Positions 7,630 through 15,560 of a DNA stretch of 38,889 bases are shown piece by piece (position 1 is the first letter of the stretch; the number at the start of each line of letters is the position of its first letter). A program made the position numbers and the translations under genes. The notes below the pieces were generated by a model. It had not been told where the DNA came from and searched no databases. It saw nothing but the letters and a program-made list of their open reading frames with translations. The stretch is taken from positions 1-38,889 of the forward strand of contig NZ_AULA01000027.1 of the NCBI RefSeq assembly GCF_000425045.1, written 5' to 3'. The stretch is from Acidaminococcus intestini DSM 21505 (GTDB lineage Bacteria; Bacillota; Negativicutes; Acidaminococcales; Acidaminococcaceae).

Positions 7630-8376
7630 TTAGAACAAAAAGAGCTGGAAATAAAGACGGGCCACATCAGGACGCACGAAAAGAAAAAAGGCAGCCGTGC
7701 ACAAAAATGGGGCAAATGGCAGAGGATCTCGCCACTTACGGCGGCCCAAGGCCATCATCAGGGCGGAAAAAGCAATGCCTAAGAGAGAGGCAAGAAAAAG
7801 GGTCAGGAGACTGCGCTCCCCATCAAGAAAAAGGCCGAGGGAAAAAGCGAGGGTTACATCACCAAAACCCATGCGGCCGCGGGATAAGCCATAAATCATC
7901 CACAGCGGAAGTCCCAAAAACAAGCTGCCTCCCACCATACGAAAGAAGGATGCACCGAACAAAAGATGGAATAGAGCCCCGCCAATCAAAAAGAGGAGGG
8001 ATGCATCATAGACAAATTTTTCCTTCCCATCCATGACCGAAATGAGAACAAGAAAAGAAAAGAGATAAAAAGTAAGAAAAAGCAAAGGAGATGGAGCAGT
8101 GCCCCTTCCAAGGAGGGCAAAAGAGCCCCCCATCCCGACTTCCCACCATAAGAGATCCTTTTTAAGCGGCGCTAGACAGTAGCGGCAGCGGCCGCCGAGG
8201 CGAAGATAGCTCCACAGCGGGATTAAATCAAAAAAGCCCAGCCGATGACCGCAGGCATCACAATGAGAAGCTGGAAAAAAGAGGCTTTCCCCACGCGGAA
8301 GCCGGTCCGCGCAAAGTGCGAGGAAGCTTCCCGTGCAAAGTCCTGCAAGAATATAAAAAAGGGTCAGAAGCATCAT
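7630..8376 (-). CDS. pilD: Prepilin peptidase / N-methyltransferase (type 4 leader peptidase)
   Basis: A 248-residue polytopic membrane aspartyl protease that cleaves the leader of type IV prepilins and usually methylates the new N-terminus. The N-terminal domain has the two CxxC pairs CDAC (39-42) and CRYC (64-67). Catalytic aspartates are expected at Asp116 (VMDGKEKFV) and Asp173 in the GFGD motif (170-173). At least six hydrophobic spans follow. It lies 12 bases after comM and 38 before pilMN, which supports a competence-pilus role (PilD/ComC). GAGGAAGG precedes the start. Confidence 0.9.
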   Translation of the reverse strand: MMLLTLFYILAGLCTGSFLALCADRLPRGESLFFPASHCDACGHRLGFFDLIPLWSYLRLGGRCRYCLAPLKKDLLWWEVGMGGSFALLGRGTAPSPLLFLTFYLFSFLVLISVMDGKEKFVYDASLLFLIGGALFHLLFGASFFRMVGGSLFLGLPLWMIYGLSRGRMGFGDVTLAFSLGLFLDGERSLLTLFLASLLGIAFSALMMALGRRKWRDPLPFAPFLCTAAFFLFVRPDVARLYFQLFLF

Positions 8377-8388
8377 GCAATTCCTTCC

Positions 8389-9915
8389 TCAAGACTGAAT
8401 GCTGGTCCGCAGCTGAATGGCTTCCCCCAAATGGGATTCATCTATTTTTTCGGCTTCATCCAAGTCAGCAATGGTTCGGGCGACCTTGATGATTCGGTCG
8501 TGGCTTCTTGCACTGAGCCCCAACGCCGTAAAATAGGATTCCAGCATCTTTTCAGCGCCCTCCGTAAGGGGACAAAAAGCCTTCACTTCCCTACGACCCA
8601 TACTGGCATTGCAGAACTTATGGGTCCCTCGGAGCCGTTCCTGCTGCCGCGCCCGGGCGGCAACCACGCGCTTTCTGATAGCGGCTGAACTTTCCGTTGG
8701 GCGGGTCCCCTTCATTTCCTTGTACTGCAGACGGGGCACGTGGATCTGGATGTCAATGCGGTCCAAGAGAGGCCCGCTGATCTTTTTCTGGTAACGCTGG
8801 ATATCCCCGGGCCGGCAAGTACACTGATGGATGCCGTCCTCTTCTCCCCAAAAGCCGCAGGGGCAGGGATTCTGGGCTGCTACCAAGATGAAATCAGCAG
8901 GGAAAGTCAGTGTTGCCTGAACGCGGCTGATGGTAACAATCCGGTCCTCCAGCGGCTGCCGGAGAACCTCCAGGGAACTGCGAGTAAATTCCGGCAGTTC
9001 ATCAAGAAAGAGTACCCCATGATGACTTAAGGTCACTTCCCCCGGTTTGGGGATACTGCCGCCGCCTATAAGGGCACTGTTTGAAACCGTATGATGAGGA
9101 CTGCGAAAGGGTCGTTCCATGACAATGCCATGGCGATGACTGAGGAGACCAGCAATACTATAGATTTTTGTAACCTCAAGGGCTTCTTCCTCAGTCATAG
9201 GCGGCAGAATGGTCGGAAGACGCCGTGCCAGCATAGTCTTACCTGCGCCAGGCGCGCCTACCATAAGGATATTATGTCCGCCGGCGGCTGCGATTTCGAG
9301 GGCCCTTTTGGCCACGACCTGTCCTTGGACATCGGAAAAATCGACAGTTGTCGGAATTTCCTCTTCAGAAAACCGCAGGCATTTTTTTAACGGCAAAAGT
9401 GCCGCTTCCCCTTTGAGATGACGGACAATCTCACTTAAATGATGGGCCGTAAAAACATTGATGCCATCTACGAGTTCCCCTTCCTCGGCATTGCCTGCGG
9501 GAATAAAGATGCTTCCCCGCCCTTCGTCCCGTGCTCGTAAAATCATGGGCAGAATACCGCTCACCGGCCGCAGGGACCCATCAAGGGCGAGTTCACCTAC
9601 AAAGACAGGGGCATCATCCTTAGGCAGTTCCAATCTTGCCTGGGCAGCCAGGATACCTATGGCAATGGGCAGATCGAGACCGGATCCGTCTTTTTTTAGA
9701 TCGGCAGGAGCAAGGTTGACCGTAATATGCTGATCGGGAAACTTGCAGCTTGAATTCTTGATGGCACTGCGGACACGCTCCCGGGATTCCTTGACAGCTG
9801 TATCAGCCAGTCCCACAATTTCAAAATTAAACTTTCCATTGGCCACATCAACCTCAACAACAATCATTTCGCCATTGATGCCGCAAGTCGTTTCTCCCCA
9901 TGTCCGTGCGTACAA
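8389..9915 (-). CDS. comM: ComM/YifB family AAA+ ATPase (Mg-chelatase-like)
   Basis: A 508-residue YifB/ComM protein. ComM is a hexameric helicase that promotes branch migration while transformed DNA is integrated. Order: N-terminal Lon-protease-like fold (VEVDVANGKFNFEIVGLADT), Walker A GAPGAGKTM (from about 220), Walker B VLFLDELPEF, a cysteine cluster NPCPCGFWGEEDGIHQCTC, and the C-terminal Mg-chelatase lid (LSARSHDRIIKVARTIADL). The start is taken as TTG at 9915, eight bases behind AAGGAG; the in-frame GTG at 9924 would touch the binding site. It shares an operon-like run with yraN upstream and pilD downstream, which suits a transformation function. Confidence 0.92.
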   Translation of the reverse strand: MYARTWGETTCGINGEMIVVEVDVANGKFNFEIVGLADTAVKESRERVRSAIKNSSCKFPDQHITVNLAPADLKKDGSGLDLPIAIGILAAQARLELPKDDAPVFVGELALDGSLRPVSGILPMILRARDEGRGSIFIPAGNAEEGELVDGINVFTAHHLSEIVRHLKGEAALLPLKKCLRFSEEEIPTTVDFSDVQGQVVAKRALEIAAAGGHNILMVGAPGAGKTMLARRLPTILPPMTEEEALEVTKIYSIAGLLSHRHGIVMERPFRSPHHTVSNSALIGGGSIPKPGEVTLSHHGVLFLDELPEFTRSSLEVLRQPLEDRIVTISRVQATLTFPADFILVAAQNPCPCGFWGEEDGIHQCTCRPGDIQRYQKKISGPLLDRIDIQIHVPRLQYKEMKGTRPTESSAAIRKRVVAARARQQERLRGTHKFCNASMGRREVKAFCPLTEGAEKMLESYFTALGLSARSHDRIIKVARTIADLDEAEKIDESHLGEAIQLRTSIQS

Positions 9916-9981
9916 TATCGTCACTCCTTCTTTGGGACAAGCTGCCTAAAAACAGTCAACAGGTCTCGCCTTTGTTCCCGG

Positions 9982-10335
9982 TTACAAATAGTTTTTTAAA
10001 TGATTGAGCTGAAAATGGCCAAAGAGCATCATGATTTCAATGACGTCATAGCGGATCCGGTCGCCGGGGCGTTTATGGTCCTGCAGATACTCATAGGCGG
10101 TTTCCCTGATGCGAGCGGCTTTTTCCTCCGTAACGGCATCGCGGGGTCTGCCATAAAGGTCAGTTCGGCGGCTCTTGACTTCAACAAAGACAAGCAGATG
10201 CCCCTTGCGGGCCACAAGATCAAGTTCCCCATGACTGGAACTGTAGTTTTGGGCCTCAATGATATACCCTTGATGCCGGAGATAGGCCGCGGCTGCCCGC
10301 TCCCCCCAGCGGCCGAAACGAGTCCGTTCGTGCAT
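9982..10335 (-). CDS. yraN: YraN/UPF0102 family nuclease-like protein
   Basis: A 117-residue UPF0102 protein with a PD-(D/E)XK-like core: GELDLVARKG (about 36-45) and VFVEVKSRR (about 49-57) supply the expected acidic and lysine residues. The N-terminus has the usual GRWGERAAAAYL. The biological role is not settled; the fold suggests an endonuclease. It starts four bases after the rnhB stop and is followed by comM, an order common in Firmicutes. No strong ribosome-binding site is visible, so translation may be coupled to rnhB. Confidence 0.88.
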   Translation of the reverse strand: MHERTRFGRWGERAAAAYLRHQGYIIEAQNYSSSHGELDLVARKGHLLVFVEVKSRRTDLYGRPRDAVTEEKAARIRETAYEYLQDHKRPGDRIRYDVIEIMMLFGHFQLNHLKNYL

Positions 10336-10339
10336 CGCG

Positions 10340-11152
10340 CTATTTGAGCTTCAGGAGCTTGTCTTCGCTGATGGCAGGCGGTAAGGCGAGCCGGCTGGCA
10401 AGTCCCTTGATGGGTTCATAGGTCCTACGGTGCCACGGCGTTACACCCAAGGCCGCAAGGGCATCCAAATGGGCCTTTGACCCATAGCCTTTATTCGAAG
10501 AAAAGCCATATCCCGGATAGGTCTGATCGAGTTCCACCATGATACGGTCACGGGTCACCTTCGCAATGATGGAAGCGGCCGCAATCGCCGCACTGCGGGC
10601 ATCACCATGAACAAGATCCTTCACGGGAATACCGACCAGGGAAAGTGGCATAGCATCGGTCAGTGCTGCATCCGGGGCTGCTGAAAGATGAGTCAGACAC
10701 ATCTGCATGGATTGTTTTGCCGCCTGATAGATATTAAGCGTGTCAATTTCCTGCGGCCCTAGGATGCGAACCGTCACGGCAAGTGCCTGCTGCAAGATTT
10801 CGTCATAAAGTGCCTCTCGGCGTTTCGGAGGGACTTTCTTGGAATCATTGAGTCCCGGCAGGTCAATTTCATGGGGCAGGATAACGGCAGCTGTTACCAA
10901 GGGGCCTGCTAACGGCCCTCGACCCGCCTCATCGGTTCCAGCGACATGGACAAATCCTTGTTCCCAAAAGATCCGTTCCGGTTCCATAAGGGCAGCAAGG
11001 CGCTCCTTTTCCGCCGCCATGCGGGCACACCGTTTATCATAGGACGCAAGGAGGCGCTGGACCCCTTTCCGTTCATCCCTGCGCCAGACAGCAAGATCCT
11101 CCTTAGCAGGCATATGAGAAAGGGCGGCTTTTATTTCTGCAATGGAATGCAT
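10340..11152 (-). CDS. rnhB: Ribonuclease HII
   Basis: A 270-residue RNase HII, which cuts RNA in RNA-DNA hybrids and begins removal of ribonucleotides misincorporated in DNA. AGTDEAGRGPLAGP (71-84) holds the catalytic Asp74 and Glu75. VHGDARSAAIAAASIIAKVTRD carries the next acidic and the conserved basic residues, and GYGFSSNKGYGSKAHLDAL is also typical. There is an N-terminal extension of about 65 residues before the core, as in Bacillus RnhB. AAAAGGAAG precedes the ATG. It is the first gene of the minus-strand run rnhB-yraN-comM-pilD-pilMN-pilO. Confidence 0.95.
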   Translation of the reverse strand: MHSIAEIKAALSHMPAKEDLAVWRRDERKGVQRLLASYDKRCARMAAEKERLAALMEPERIFWEQGFVHVAGTDEAGRGPLAGPLVTAAVILPHEIDLPGLNDSKKVPPKRREALYDEILQQALAVTVRILGPQEIDTLNIYQAAKQSMQMCLTHLSAAPDAALTDAMPLSLVGIPVKDLVHGDARSAAIAAASIIAKVTRDRIMVELDQTYPGYGFSSNKGYGSKAHLDALAALGVTPWHRRTYEPIKGLASRLALPPAISEDKLLKLK

Positions 11153-11206
11153 CTCATCATCTTCCTTTTCTTTCTGGTTGAGTGGTCCAAGGACCTTATG
11201 GGCGTC

Positions 11207-11215
11207 ATTATATCA
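11207..11215 (-). promoter_or_regulatory. Extended -10 promoter candidate for the rnhB operon
   Basis: Minus strand TGATATAAT (11215-11207) is an extended -10 element about 55 bases before rnhB. No good -35 is seen. The leader contains the palindrome GGTCCTTGGACC. Confidence 0.5.
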
Positions 11216-11320
11216 TGAATCCAGGGCTATGTGGGGTGCTTTGGCTGAATGGGTCTCCAAGCGTGCTAAAAGTCCTTTTTCAAGGGATGAACGGCCCTAA
11301 TGAATTGTTTTATCAAAAAG

Positions 11321-11356
11321 CAAAAAGACTGCTGCACAAAAAGTACAGCAGTCTGC
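11321..11356 (-). terminator. Rho-independent terminator after rbgA
   Basis: Minus strand AGACTGCTGTAC, loop TTTTT, GTGCAGCAGTCT, then TTTTTG: a 12-bp stem with one wobble. It closes the lepB-rbgA unit and separates it from rnhB. Confidence 0.92.
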
Positions 11357-11358
11357 GT

Positions 11359-12231
11359 TTAGGGTTCTTCCAGTGTCATGGGACCCAATTTCCCAAATTT
11401 AAAATCGCGGAGAAAAAGATCGACAACCTTGGAACGGTTTACTTCCCCACCGCTCTTTAAGGCACCCCGTGCCCGGCCGATTTTATCAAGGAGGGATTCG
11501 GCCGTATCCATCTCTTCCACGGCAATGCCATAAGAGGCACCCAGTTCCTGAGGATACCGCTTTTTAAGGCGCAAGAGCAGAATGGAGGCAGCCATTTCCC
11601 GATCAAAGACGTCTTCCTTGATGGCGCCTGTCACAGCAAGGTGAAAACCGGTTTCCACCTTTTCAAACTTTGGCCAAAGCACGCCAGGCGTATCAAGAAG
11701 TTCTAGATTCTTTCCAATTTCCACCCATTGTGTATTGCGGGTCACGCCGGGACGATTCTGGGCCGCCGCCTTGTTTTTTCCCAAGATGCGATTGATAAGT
11801 GTCGATTTTCCTACATTAGGGATCCCCACAATCATGATTCGGATGGGATGGTTCCGCACGCCTTTTTTCAGCCACTTATCAATTACCGGCTGTCCGGCTT
11901 CCCGCATTGCCGTCAGAAGGGCTTTGACCCCGCGTCCTTTTTGGCAGTCAACTTCCAAAGCCTTAAGGCCCGCTTCCTTGAAATAGGTAAGCCAGGCCTT
12001 GGTGGCAAGGGGGTCAGCCATATCCGTTTTGTTTAGGGCTACAATCTTTACCTTACTGCCAATGAGTCCTTTAAGGAGCGGGTTGGCACTTGCCCGAGGA
12101 ATGCGAGCATCAAGGAGCTCAACGACGACATCAACCATCCTAAGCTCGCTTTCCATCTGCCGTTTGGCCTTTGTCATATGACCGGGGAACCACTGGATCG
12201 TAAAGGCATAGCCTTCCAAAAGTTCTGGCAT
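11359..12231 (-). CDS. rbgA: Ribosome biogenesis GTPase RbgA (YlqF)
   Basis: A 290-residue circularly permuted GTPase required for late assembly of the 50S subunit in Firmicutes. The motif order is permuted as expected: NKTD (67-70, G4), then GIPNVGKST (136-144, G1), GVTRNTQWV (G2 area) and DTPG (180-183, G3). The N-terminus FTIQWFPGHMTKAKRQM is diagnostic. The start follows GGAGGGG directly after the lepB stop, with 12 bases between the genes. Neighbours lepB and rplS match the usual Firmicute order. Confidence 0.96.
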   Translation of the reverse strand: MPELLEGYAFTIQWFPGHMTKAKRQMESELRMVDVVVELLDARIPRASANPLLKGLIGSKVKIVALNKTDMADPLATKAWLTYFKEAGLKALEVDCQKGRGVKALLTAMREAGQPVIDKWLKKGVRNHPIRIMIVGIPNVGKSTLINRILGKNKAAAQNRPGVTRNTQWVEIGKNLELLDTPGVLWPKFEKVETGFHLAVTGAIKEDVFDREMAASILLLRLKKRYPQELGASYGIAVEEMDTAESLLDKIGRARGALKSGGEVNRSKVVDLFLRDFKFGKLGPMTLEEP

Positions 12232-12243
12232 GAATTCCCCTCC

Positions 12244-12783
12244 TTACGGCAGGGCCTTGAATTCCGAGAAAGGCCAAAAGACAACACTGGCCTTTCCTTT
12301 CACAAGGGACAGATCAACAAAACCCACATCAGCATAACGACTGTCTTCGGAATTGTTGCGGTTATCGCCCATAACAAAAATAAATCCCTTAGGGACCGTC
12401 ACCTTTCCGTAATTGGTATGAAAGGGCTCCTTGATATAGCTTTCATCAATGGCTTCCCCATTGACGAAGGTCTTGCCATCTCGGATTTCAATGGTATCCC
12501 CGCCAACAGCAATGACACGCTTGATGAAATCACGCCGCGTATCACTGGGGTACTTGAAGACAATGATTTCCCCCCGCTGCGGCTCACGCAGGTAGTAAAC
12601 CAGCTTATTGACAATCAGACGTTCTTCATTCTGCAGGGTAGGCCGCATGGACGGACCGGAAACCATATAGGGCTCGACCAGAAAAGTTCGGATTCCCAGA
12701 GCCAGGACCACAGCGATGATAATGGAAAACAGCCAGTCACTGGCAGTATCCTGCCAGGATTTCTTTTCTTTTTCTTCACTCAT
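12244..12783 (-). CDS. lepB: Signal peptidase I
   Basis: A 179-residue membrane-bound serine protease that removes signal peptides from exported proteins. After a charged N-terminus comes one membrane span (about 17-35), then VSGPSMRPTL with the nucleophile Ser45, and DFIKRVIAVGGD with the general base Lys88. GDNRNNSEDSR is the conserved C-terminal box. The start is ATG 12783, seven bases behind AGGTGA; an in-frame GTG nine bases upstream is less well placed. It lies between rplS and rbgA. Confidence 0.95.
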   Translation of the reverse strand: MSEEKEKKSWQDTASDWLFSIIIAVVLALGIRTFLVEPYMVSGPSMRPTLQNEERLIVNKLVYYLREPQRGEIIVFKYPSDTRRDFIKRVIAVGGDTIEIRDGKTFVNGEAIDESYIKEPFHTNYGKVTVPKGFIFVMGDNRNNSEDSRYADVGFVDLSLVKGKASVVFWPFSEFKALP

Positions 12784-12830
12784 GGATTTCACCTGTTTCT
12801 AACATGATACAGCAACATGTCTCTCGTATA

Positions 12831-12864
12831 CAAAAAAAGAGGACTGCAGGACAGCCCCCTTTTC
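12831..12864 (-). terminator. Terminator between rplS and lepB
   Basis: Minus strand AGGGGGCTG, loop TCCTG, CAGTCCTC then seven T. The stem contains two wobble pairs. It would end or attenuate transcription from rplS before lepB. Confidence 0.75.
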
Positions 12865-12873
12865 GTTTTCCAA

Positions 12874-13215
12874 TTAGCGGCGCTCCTTGATGCGGGCAGC
12901 TTTACCCGTAAGTTTGCGCAAGTAGTACAGTTTGGCTCTCCGAACAATACCACGATGGGAAACAGTAATCTTTTCCAGACGCGGAGAATGCACGGGGAAC
13001 GTTCTTTCTACACCAACACCGGATGCGATACGGCGGACGGTGAACATTTCACGGACACCAGTACCGTTGCGGGAGATACAGACACCTTCAAATAACTGAA
13101 CACGTTCACGGTTTCCTTCAACAACCTTGACGTATACTTTCAGGGTATCGCCGGGACGGAAGTCAGGAATGTCGGAACGCAGCTGTTCCTTTTCAATTGC
13201 TTCGATAACGTTCAT
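12874..13215 (-). CDS. rplS: 50S ribosomal protein L19
   Basis: A 113-residue L19, located at the 30S-50S interface. The sequence has the full family pattern: [53 protein letters not shown] and the basic end [27 protein letters not shown] precedes the ATG. It has its own strong promoter (13297-13325) and a structured leader, and is separated from lepB by a terminator, so it can be expressed apart from the trmD block. Confidence 0.98.
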   Translation of the reverse strand: MNVIEAIEKEQLRSDIPDFRPGDTLKVYVKVVEGNRERVQLFEGVCISRNGTGVREMFTVRRIASGVGVERTFPVHSPRLEKITVSHRGIVRRAKLYYLRKLTGKAARIKERR

Positions 13216-13290
13216 TTACTAGTTCCTCCTCAGAATCCAAGACGTTCATGTCTAGCCACGTGCTAACAGCGGACCGCCCGTTAATGCATA
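13216..13290 (-). ncRNA. Structured 5' leader of rplS, candidate L19 autoregulatory leader
   Basis: The predicted transcript has about 75 leader bases before rplS. They include a hairpin-forming stretch (AACGGGCGGTCCGCTGTT) and a small stem-loop GAC-ATGAAC-GTC close to the ribosome-binding site. Leaders of this kind regulate rplS in some Firmicutes; identity with the known L19 leader family is an inference that was not tested. Confidence 0.35.
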
Positions 13291-13296
13291 CGCTGT

Positions 13297-13325
13297 ATTA
13301 TACCATAAGGGAAAACCCCATGCAA
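13297..13325 (-). promoter_or_regulatory. Sigma-A promoter of rplS
   Basis: Minus strand TTGCAT (13325-13320), 17-base spacer, TATAAT (13302-13297) with TGG just before it, making an extended -10. Transcription should start near 13290. Confidence 0.85.
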
Positions 13326-13359
13326 GAAGTTTTCCTCCCTGGTAAGGGCTGCAGCTGCC

Positions 13360-14100
13360 CTATTTTTTGTGCCGTTCTCCAAGCATCTCAAGAAAGAGCC
13401 GGCCGTCTCCTTTTTGCCACGTCATTGTCGAAAAAAGATCCGGACGGTGCTGGAGCGTGGCTTCAAATTCTTTCTTACGGCGCCAGGCACCAATCTTTTC
13501 GTGATCTCCAGATAGGAGAATATCCGGCACTTTTTTCCCCTCATAAGAAATGGGCCGCGTGTACTGAGGATGCTCCAAAAGGGAACCGGAAAAAGAGTCC
13601 TCTTCGGCGCTCACCAGTTTTCCCAGAACGCCTGGCACGAAACGAGCGACCGCGTCCATAACGGAAAGCGCGGGTAATTCACCGCCTGTCATGACAAAAT
13701 CCCCTACGGATAGGCGCAGATCAGCTTCCTCTAGGATCCGCTCATCGAACCCTTCATAATGGCCGCAAAGAAAAATAAGATCCCGGCCAGCTCGGGAAAG
13801 AGCGGTGACGCGTGCTTGGCAAAGAGTTTCACCTACAGGCGTCAGCGCAGCCACAAGTGCATCCGGGGCGAGGCACCTGGCTTTTTCAAGAGCCGCCAGA
13901 TATGTGTCCACACGCAGGACCATGCCGGCACCGCCGCCGCAGGTTGTATCGTCAACGCTGCGGTGGCGGTCCGTCGCATAATCACGGGGATTGACGCAAA
14001 GAACCTCAATGAGGCCTTCTTTTTGGGCCCGTCCCAAGATACTCACGGAAGCGGCGCCTGCAATGAGTTCAGGGAACAAGGTAATAAAAACAAATTTCAT
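13360..14100 (-). CDS. trmD: tRNA (guanine-N1)-methyltransferase TrmD
   Basis: A 246-residue SPOUT methyltransferase that makes m1G37 in tRNAs reading CNN codons and so prevents frameshifting. Motifs: MKFVFITLFPE at the start, DDTTCGGGAGMVLR, LCGHYEGFDERI and SVGDFVMTGGELPA, which together form the knotted cofactor site. The start is ATG 14100, overlapping the rimM stop as TGATG; the GTG nine bases earlier is less likely. It is the last gene of the ffh-rpsP-khpA-ylqD-rimM-trmD run. Confidence 0.97.
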   Translation of the reverse strand: MKFVFITLFPELIAGAASVSILGRAQKEGLIEVLCVNPRDYATDRHRSVDDTTCGGGAGMVLRVDTYLAALEKARCLAPDALVAALTPVGETLCQARVTALSRAGRDLIFLCGHYEGFDERILEEADLRLSVGDFVMTGGELPALSVMDAVARFVPGVLGKLVSAEEDSFSGSLLEHPQYTRPISYEGKKVPDILLSGDHEKIGAWRRKKEFEATLQHRPDLFSTMTWQKGDGRLFLEMLGERHKK

Positions 14101-14600
14101 CAAATCCACTCCGGCAGTTTAGCAACAACCTTATGCTCTGCCCAATCGATGGTAAGGATGTTCTCCTTGATGGCGGCAAGGAGAATCTCCTCGCCTGTCG
14201 GGGAAGCAATCACAAAAACATCGGTACTGCCCGGGGAAATGACATCCTTTACGGTGCCAAAGGCTTCCCCGTCAGGACTTTCGACAGCAAATCCCAAGAT
14301 ATCCCGCACATAGAACTGTCCTTTCGGCAAGGGAGGAAGTTCCTTGGGGGAAATGACAAGCTGACGGCCCCGCAGGGCTTCGGCTTCGTCCATATTGGTG
14401 ATTTCCTTCACCATCATGAGATAGACATTTTTATGCTGCCGAACGGAAACAACCGTGAGATCCCGTCCATCATCAAGATGGACAATCTTCATCTTGGCAT
14501 AGCGCTGCGGCTGGTCGGTCAGGGGCATGATACGAAATTCGCCCCGCACACCATGCGGGGCGACGATTTTGCCAATCACAATTTGCTGTTCCATGGTCAT
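14100..14600 (-). CDS. rimM: Ribosome maturation factor RimM
   Basis: A 166-residue RimM, which assists maturation of the head of the 30S subunit around S19. The N-terminal barrel has VIGKIVAPHGVRGEFRI. The C-terminal PRC-barrel has GQFYVRDILGF and ILLAAIKENILTIDW. The start is probably ATG 14600, overlapping the ylqD stop (TGATG); ATG 14594 is an alternative. No strong ribosome-binding site is seen, so translation is probably coupled to ylqD. Confidence 0.95.
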   Translation of the reverse strand: MTMEQQIVIGKIVAPHGVRGEFRIMPLTDQPQRYAKMKIVHLDDGRDLTVVSVRQHKNVYLMMVKEITNMDEAEALRGRQLVISPKELPPLPKGQFYVRDILGFAVESPDGEAFGTVKDVISPGSTDVFVIASPTGEEILLAAIKENILTIDWAEHKVVAKLPEWI

Positions 14601-15007
14601 CACGCCCGAAATGCAATGACCTTGCCGTCTTCAACGACAATTTCAGCGCCCATGAGAGCTTCCAGATCGGACCCTATGGTAATTTCCACGGAACGCTCCA
14701 ATGTGCCGTGACCGATTTCGCTACCGATTTCGAGGTTTTCTGCTCGTTCCAGTTTATCTTTAAGCTCCTGGAGAGCATGGCCACGTTGGTTCTTTTCGTA
14801 TTCAATCTGGTCCCGCATGCTGGCAACCAGCTGGGGAGCGGCGCCGGCATTGTTATCCAAGGCCTTTTTGGCACTGAATTGGAACCGTTCAAAATCAAGT
14901 TCAGCAGCCTGGACCTGGCGTTTCATATCGGCAATCAGTTGTGCCTTCAGATCTTCCGTCACCTTCGCCTTAATGGTTACAGGGACTTTTACGATCATTT
15001 TATCCAT
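14600..15007 (-). CDS. ylqD: YlqD family protein
   Basis: A 135-residue protein of the YlqD family, whose role is unknown. It has a short beta-rich start (MIVKVPVTIKAKVTEDLKAQ), a central helical, probably coiled-coil region rich in Gln, Lys and Glu (about 40-95), and a C-terminal segment SVEITIGSDLEALMGAEIVV. Its place between khpA and rimM is the standard one in Firmicutes. The start at 15007 is chosen for AAGGTGGG seven bases upstream; a 21-base longer frame exists. Confidence 0.85.
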   Translation of the reverse strand: MDKMIVKVPVTIKAKVTEDLKAQLIADMKRQVQAAELDFERFQFSAKKALDNNAGAAPQLVASMRDQIEYEKNQRGHALQELKDKLERAENLEIGSEIGHGTLERSVEITIGSDLEALMGAEIVVEDGKVIAFRA

Positions 15008-15020
15008 GGTTTGCCCACCT

Positions 15021-15248
15021 TTAATCAATATCGACGATCACTTTGACATTTTCACGGGTGGCCGCGGCCTTCATGACCATACGGATGGCTTTTGCAATCC
15101 GGCCTTGCTTGCCGATGACCTTACCCATATCATCGGGTGCCACGTGGAGTTTAAGAACGACAGTGGAACCACGCCTTTCTTCCTCCACCTGCACCTCGGA
15201 GGGATGATTGACGATAGCCTTAGCAATGACTTCAACTATCTCTTTCAT
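15021..15248 (-). CDS. khpA: KH-domain RNA-binding protein KhpA (YlqC)
   Basis: A 75-residue single KH domain protein with the GxxG loop at IGKQGR (45-50). KhpA pairs with KhpB in Gram-positive bacteria and binds many RNAs, with effects on cell elongation and division. AGGAGGAG precedes the ATG. It lies 11 bases after rpsP and 13 before ylqD. Confidence 0.93.
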   Translation of the reverse strand: MKEIVEVIAKAIVNHPSEVQVEEERRGSTVVLKLHVAPDDMGKVIGKQGRIAKAIRMVMKAAATRENVKVIVDID

Positions 15249-15259
15249 AGGTCTCCTCC

Positions 15260-15532
15260 TTATTTCGCAGCCTTCTTGTCAGCCAGTTTGGTCATGAGGC
15301 CTTCCTTGCTGAACATGGAGCGAACCGTATCCGTCGGCTGTGCGCCTTTCATCATCCAGCTCAGAGCCTTTTCCTCATCAATCTTTACAACAGCAGGATC
15401 GACGTTGGAATCGTAGGTCCCAACCGTTTCAATGATGCGGCCATCACGCGGAGCGCGTTCATCGGCAACAACGATACGATAGAAGGGTCTTTTCTTAGCA
15501 CCCATACGTTTCAGACGAATTTTTACTGCCAC
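15260..15532 (-). CDS. rpsP: 30S ribosomal protein S16
   Basis: A 90-residue S16, an assembly protein of the 30S body. It shows [20 protein letters not shown], SRxPRDGR-like [15 protein letters not shown], and the helical end [15 protein letters not shown]. The start is GTG 15532 because AAGGAGGTG lies directly upstream and the protein then begins with the family's usual AVKIRLKR. It follows ffh by 28 bases. Confidence 0.97.
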   Translation of the reverse strand: MAVKIRLKRMGAKKRPFYRIVVADERAPRDGRIIETVGTYDSNVDPAVVKIDEEKALSWMMKGAQPTDTVRSMFSKEGLMTKLADKKAAK

Positions 15533-15560
15533 AATTTTCACCTCCTTAAAGGAATTTGAT

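Noticed and set aside
13330-13370. Hairpin with T-run just after trmD (AGGGCTGCAGCTGCCCTATTTTTT on plus, split here as AGGGC/GCCCT arms)
   Set aside because: The T-run is on the plus strand, where there is no gene to terminate; on the minus strand it follows trmD without a T-run.
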